From assembly GCF_015330125.1 (NCBI RefSeq), contig NZ_JADDXR010000002.1, positions 4,290,685 through 4,354,684 of the forward strand: a DNA stretch of 64,000 nucleotides, given 5' to 3'. Below are positions 60,723 to 64,000 of this stretch, piece by piece (position 1 is the stretch's first letter; every line of letters begins with the position of its first letter). This DNA comes from Zobellia nedashkovskayae (GTDB taxonomy: Bacteria; Bacteroidota; Bacteroidia; Flavobacteriales; Flavobacteriaceae). The position numbers were made by a program, and so were the translations under genes. The notes under the pieces were generated by a model. It was not told the origin of the DNA. It saw nothing but the letters and a program-made list of their open reading frames with translations, and did not search any database.

Positions 60723-60768
60723 TTGGCAAAAACCTATAAAGAACAAGCTCTTGCCAACACTGGCAGGA
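60723..60768 (+). repeat. remnant of a cassette repeat at the array end
   Basis: AAAAACCTATAAAGAACAAGC (60727-60747 region) resembles the left part of R4 and R5. TTGGCAA (60723-60729) and TTGCCAA (60751-60757) pair, and TGCCA/TGGCA follows. No complement of the cassette-6 start is present. The sequence then runs into the end of the convergent gene at 60771; the hairpins may also serve as its terminator. Confidence 0.4.
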
Positions 60769-60770
60769 TT

Positions 60771-63332
60771 TTAGTTTTCTAATTCTAACAAAGCCACAGA
60801 CTGCAAAGCATCTTTAATGACGCTGCTCCAGATAGCATATCCTTCTTTATTTAAATGTAACCCATCTGATAGATATAATTCTGGTATAGGTCTGTTATCA
60901 GTGCTAATCATATGGTTAAACACGTTTATATATTGCGCATTTAAATCGGAAATCGTGTATTTAGAAAGCAACAAATTGGTTTCTATTATTAGCGGAATCA
61001 TCTGCTCTCGTTCAACACTTGGTTTTAAACTTATAAAGGCCAATGCTACGTCTGGATATTTTGCTCTAACCATGCCCACTAATTCGTGACAATCTGCCAT
61101 TACCTCTTGCGGAGTCCTTCCTTGATTTAAATCATTCTCTCCGGCATAAAGCACTATTTTAGACGGGTTGACCTCTACAAATATTTCATCGAAATAATGA
61201 ATACACCAAGCAAATGTAGAGCCTCCAAAACCAAGATTTATCGTATTAAAAGGAAGTAAATCTCTCTGCATATGTACCCATAAACGTACAGAAGAACTTC
61301 CGTAAATTGCTATGAGATTGTCTTGGGTCTTCAATTTTTTCACTCTTCTTTTTAATCTTTTAATTTCATTGGACCACATTGCAGGTGGTTCTTCGTTATT
61401 TACCGTCCCACCCGGAGATATAAATAATTCTTCTGCCCTATTTCTAGCCTTTTGAACATCAATTTTATATTGCGCTTGATACTTTTCTACAAAAGCATAA
61501 ATATCTTCGTTACTTTTTGACGCTATCTTTTCACTTAACAGGAACGGCTCCCCTATTTTACAATAAAACAAAGACCTTCCTATTCTATCATCAAAATTTA
61601 CCATTACTATAGGTACTATTAGCGGTTCCTTTTCCTGACCGGCAGCCAATTTAAAGGCTCCCATTCTAAAAGGACCAGGAGATTCTTCCGTTCTATAAGA
61701 AGTTCCTTCGGGACTAATAATTAAATTATAGTTATTGCTTAAATGTTTTGAGGCTTCTTCATAAAATATGTTTCGGGCCTGTTCCACATTTTCAGATGAC
61801 GTAAGCTCAGAATCTTTGGTATACACATTAATGTGTCCCAAATTATCATAATAATTTTGGTGACCATATTCTTGTCCTCTACCAATGCGCACGGTTCTAA
61901 TACCAGGCTCCCCATATTTTTCATGTAAAACCTTCGCACTTATAAAATGGGAATCTAATGTAATTTGAAAGCTATTATTTAACGTGTAATGCGTATCGTT
62001 AACCAAATGGTTATAAGTAAAAATATGACCCGTAGTCTCGGGTAAATTTTCCCATCCCTCAATCACATAAGGAACCTCTTCAAAAACCTCCTTGGTTAAT
62101 GTAGCGCAAACTTTGCGATTATAATCAAGGTCCGTAGCATCTCTTTCCGCAACGTTTGAATAGATTTTCTCCAATCCACTTATAAAATTGCACTCTTTTT
62201 TATCTTCCGTCAACAACTCCAAACTTAAAGATGCAATATGCCTTTCTAGAGCACTACCATTATCCAACAATGAAGTTAGGGCATCATAAGCCAGTTTTTT
62301 AGTATTGTTGCTTTTTAAAAGATGTGGCACTTGGTGTAAAGGAGATGAAACAGATAAGCGCGATTTATTGTTCTTAATCAGCTGAAATACCGCCTGAAGA
62401 TTATGTTTACCAAGTAAGCCCACATATCTTATGAATGCAGCGTTAAGTTGATTTCCCATAAACCATATTAAACGCTGAAAAAAATGACCTTCGAAAACAT
62501 CATCTTTTTGAAACAAACCCATTAAATCATGATCATGAATAAAATAAGCAGAGGTTCTGGTACGCGTAATTGCAGAACAGCTATCCTTCTGTTTTAACAA
62601 ACAAGACCAACCAAACACAAATCCCGAATTCTTGATGGAACGTTGTTTAATTTCAATTGAATTCTCAATCCGCTTAATAGTGACCTCTCCATCAATTAAA
62701 ATAAATAACCCATTACTAGAACCGTCCTGAACATATAAAACTTCATCTGCTTCATATTCTCTACGCTCTGCAAATGTTGCCATGGCAGACAATTGTTTCT
62801 CCTCAAAATAATCTAAAAATGGAGAACGTCTCATAAGAGAGATAATTTCTTCCTTTTCCGCTACTGTTGAAACATGAAATTTACGATCTTCCACAAAAGG
62901 CTGAAACCGAACCGGATTTAATAATTCCGATTGCTTTAATAGTGCTGTGTGCAAAAGGTGATATAGCTTTGCCCCAATATTTTTAAGAAGTATATTTTGA
63001 TGCCCTTCTTGCAAATACGTTTCAATTTGTTCAAAAGGAATTTCAAAGAACACCGCTTTTTGAGAAGCTATTAACACCTTGTAGATATAGCGTTTTGGTG
63101 TAGTGAACCCATTAAGACCTAAAGTAGAAAACGGCTCGGAGTTTTGGCAGACTAATACATCTTTATCAGGATTATCAGTTGGAATATAGTATGCTATACT
63201 ACCTTCTAAAAGCCACCTAAACGTTCTTACTTTCTTATGAATAAAGCATATGGTATGACCCTTTTCATAATTTTTGATTTTTCCGTTAGGGAATTTTTCT
63301 TGCAGTTGTGAAATACTGATTTCTTCTTTCAA
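60771..63332 (-). CDS. fusion protein: two cyclic-nucleotide-binding-like domains, acyltransferase, SGNH hydrolase
   Basis: 853 residues with three unlike parts. Residues ~1-120 and ~165-290 are cNMP-binding (Crp-type) barrels (NYEKGHTICFIHKKVRTFRWLLEGS; YEADEVLYVQDGSSNGLFILIDGEVTI). Residues ~400-620 are PlsC-like: ISPEGTSYR with PEGT at 541-544; the first motif is NHLVND (His442, Asp446), so HX3D rather than HX4D. Residues ~670-850 are SGNH: YGSSS (Ser679 likely nucleophile), GFGGS, GENDLN and DGLHLNKEG (Asp/His). No signal peptide. It may remodel lipids under nucleotide control; substrate unknown. Confidence 0.85.
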   Translation of the reverse strand: MKEEISISQLQEKFPNGKIKNYEKGHTICFIHKKVRTFRWLLEGSIAYYIPTDNPDKDVLVCQNSEPFSTLGLNGFTTPKRYIYKVLIASQKAVFFEIPFEQIETYLQEGHQNILLKNIGAKLYHLLHTALLKQSELLNPVRFQPFVEDRKFHVSTVAEKEEIISLMRRSPFLDYFEEKQLSAMATFAERREYEADEVLYVQDGSSNGLFILIDGEVTIKRIENSIEIKQRSIKNSGFVFGWSCLLKQKDSCSAITRTRTSAYFIHDHDLMGLFQKDDVFEGHFFQRLIWFMGNQLNAAFIRYVGLLGKHNLQAVFQLIKNNKSRLSVSSPLHQVPHLLKSNNTKKLAYDALTSLLDNGSALERHIASLSLELLTEDKKECNFISGLEKIYSNVAERDATDLDYNRKVCATLTKEVFEEVPYVIEGWENLPETTGHIFTYNHLVNDTHYTLNNSFQITLDSHFISAKVLHEKYGEPGIRTVRIGRGQEYGHQNYYDNLGHINVYTKDSELTSSENVEQARNIFYEEASKHLSNNYNLIISPEGTSYRTEESPGPFRMGAFKLAAGQEKEPLIVPIVMVNFDDRIGRSLFYCKIGEPFLLSEKIASKSNEDIYAFVEKYQAQYKIDVQKARNRAEELFISPGGTVNNEEPPAMWSNEIKRLKRRVKKLKTQDNLIAIYGSSSVRLWVHMQRDLLPFNTINLGFGGSTFAWCIHYFDEIFVEVNPSKIVLYAGENDLNQGRTPQEVMADCHELVGMVRAKYPDVALAFISLKPSVEREQMIPLIIETNLLLSKYTISDLNAQYINVFNHMISTDNRPIPELYLSDGLHLNKEGYAIWSSVIKDALQSVALLELEN

Positions 63333-63579
63333 AAAACGATGGTTTTAAGTCTGTTCTACGTACTAACATATTAAAGTCTGACTAAGAAAAGAAGTATTCC
63401 TTTTATTAAAATAGAAATATCATTTACCGCCGTTTATATTGTAAAAATCCATAATATATGATAACGATTTTCCCGAATCACTTAATACCGAAAAGTTTAC
63501 AGAACTACTTTGACCCCGTAGTATTGAGCGCATTTTTCACAACAACAATACATCCTAACGAGACTTATTTCTTCAGGCT

Positions 63580-64000
63580 TTATTTGTTCTCTGCCAATGT
63601 ATTTTGTTCCATGATTTGTAAATCAGCGGCAATTCTATTTAGTAATACACCAAAATCATCTTGGTTGATGAGGCTACTTTCACGATTTGGAAAAATCTCT
63701 TCCATAGGAAACCTGTGATTCAGATCAATGGTAAACTGATAAAAACTGGTAAGCAGCTCTCCCTTAGTACTTAAAAGAGGTACATCTAAAGTAATTGGAT
63801 TGCTAATAGTATTTGTTTGATTAGGAACTATCCATGGACGACTTGAATTAAGAACATCCGGATCACGCTTTAGCGTTACACTTTTACGGGGTATGCGCTT
63901 TTTATTCGTGTACCATTTGTGAATGACCGCATCATAAGCATCGTAGGTTTCTTGAGTGGTTTTTACCACATCTAAGCTATCTAATGTAGAATTGATAATT
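63580..64000 (-). CDS. C-terminal part of an unknown protein (partial)
   Basis: The minus-strand frame is open from the stop at 63580 through the window edge: the codons before the GTG at 63969 continue as INSTLDSLDV, so the gene starts outside. The visible 140 residues are soluble, basic in the first half (WYTNKKRIPRKSVTLKRDPDVLNSSRPWIVPN) and helical at the end (LLNRIAADLQIMEQNTLAENK). I do not recognise it. The 247-bp stretch 63333-63579 between it and the fusion gene shows nothing clear. Confidence 0.6.
   Translation of the reverse strand, partial: IINSTLDSLDVVKTTQETYDAYDAVIHKWYTNKKRIPRKSVTLKRDPDVLNSSRPWIVPNQTNTISNPITLDVPLLSTKGELLTSFYQFTIDLNHRFPMEEIFPNRESSLINQDDFGVLLNRIAADLQIMEQNTLAENK

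Larger units (their letters stand above)
53217..60768 (+). mobile_element. integrase-less gene-cassette array (CALIN-like) with attC-like repeats
   Basis: Short plus-strand genes alternate with imperfectly palindromic repeats. Units start with a variable GTT sequence and end with its reverse complement: GTTGACATTA/TAATG-CAAC (53288, 54443), GTTACCCATA/TATGGGTAAT (54581, 55413), GTTGTGCTTA/TAAGCACAAC (57681, 58210), GTTGTGGTG/CACCACAAC (58404, 59150) and GTTAGCAAC/GTTGCTAAC (59341, 59919). The pair differs between units but matches within a unit, as R' and R'' do in integron cassettes. A sixth unit (start 60057) has lost its partner end. No tyrosine recombinase is in the window, and a minus-strand module (55627-57309) interrupts the array. 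Confidence 0.6.

Noticed and set aside
53217..60768. CRISPR array or IS elements as explanation for the repeats
   Set aside because: Repeats are 80-200 bp, imperfect, palindromic and separated by genes, not by short spacers; no Cas gene or transposase is present, and target-site duplications are not seen.
63458..63718. Plus-strand open frame near the window end
   Set aside because: Mostly antisense to the partial gene 63580-64000, whose frame has clear protein character.

Overview
The window is about 64 kb of AT-rich chromosome, almost certainly from a marine member of the Flavobacteriaceae (Bacteroidota). The reasons are two SusC/SusD outer-membrane pairs each with an ECF sigma/FecR pair, promoters of the Bacteroidota form TTG-N(~19-23)-TAnnTTTG before hup and tRNA-Met, almost no Shine-Dalgarno sites, many short lipoprotein signals, and a sulfatase beside a SusCD pair. 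I cannot name the genus; a Maribacter/Zobellia/Arenibacter-like organism would fit.

Layout. 0-4.5 kb is conserved housekeeping sequence: end of a probable recQ, fmt, hup, yqgE, a class IV aminotransferase, a START-domain protein, tRNA-Met and a NUDIX hydrolase. 4.5-5.05 kb is gene debris: the 3' end of a dead mcrC and a convergent unknown fragment that needs a -1 frameshift. 5-15.5 kb (minus strand) is a nutrient-uptake locus: ECF sigma, FecR, SusC, SusD, S9 peptidase, type I sulfatase. 16-20 kb holds a secreted DNA/RNA endonuclease, a membrane protein, a structured intergenic region, a tiny lipoprotein missed by normal length cut-offs, and a secreted EEP-fold hydrolase.

20-33 kb is a defence-like island on the plus strand. 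It starts with a compact, unassigned operon (small membrane protein, TerB-like protein, coiled-coil membrane protein, vWA-like lipoprotein, secreted protein, possible HhH-type protein). A type I restriction-modification operon follows, hsdM-KAP NTPase-hsdS-hsdR, in which a membrane KAP NTPase sits between hsdM and hsdS with almost no spacing. 33.8-42.3 kb is a second SusCD locus with FecR and sigma in reversed, overlapping order and a divergent purple-acid-phosphatase-like esterase. 42.9-53.2 kb is mixed metabolism and signalling (SMP-30-like propeller, TIM-barrel isomerase, ThuA, PAS sensor without kinase ATPase domain, LOG, PPOX, exonuclease III, SDR plus FucU).

53.2-60.8 kb is the most unusual part: a run of short plus-strand genes of patchy function, separated by 80-200 bp imperfectly palindromic repeats. 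Each of five units starts with its own GTT... sequence and ends with the reverse complement of that sequence (...AAC). This is the R'/R'' arrangement of integron gene cassettes, and the best repeat (58210-58412) folds like an attC site. No integrase is visible, so it looks like an integrase-less cassette array (CALIN-like) or an analogous, perhaps undescribed, Bacteroidota cassette system. A minus-strand sigma factor/SDR module interrupts it. The window ends with an 853-residue cNMP-cNMP-acyltransferase-SGNH fusion protein and the 3' part of an unknown gene.
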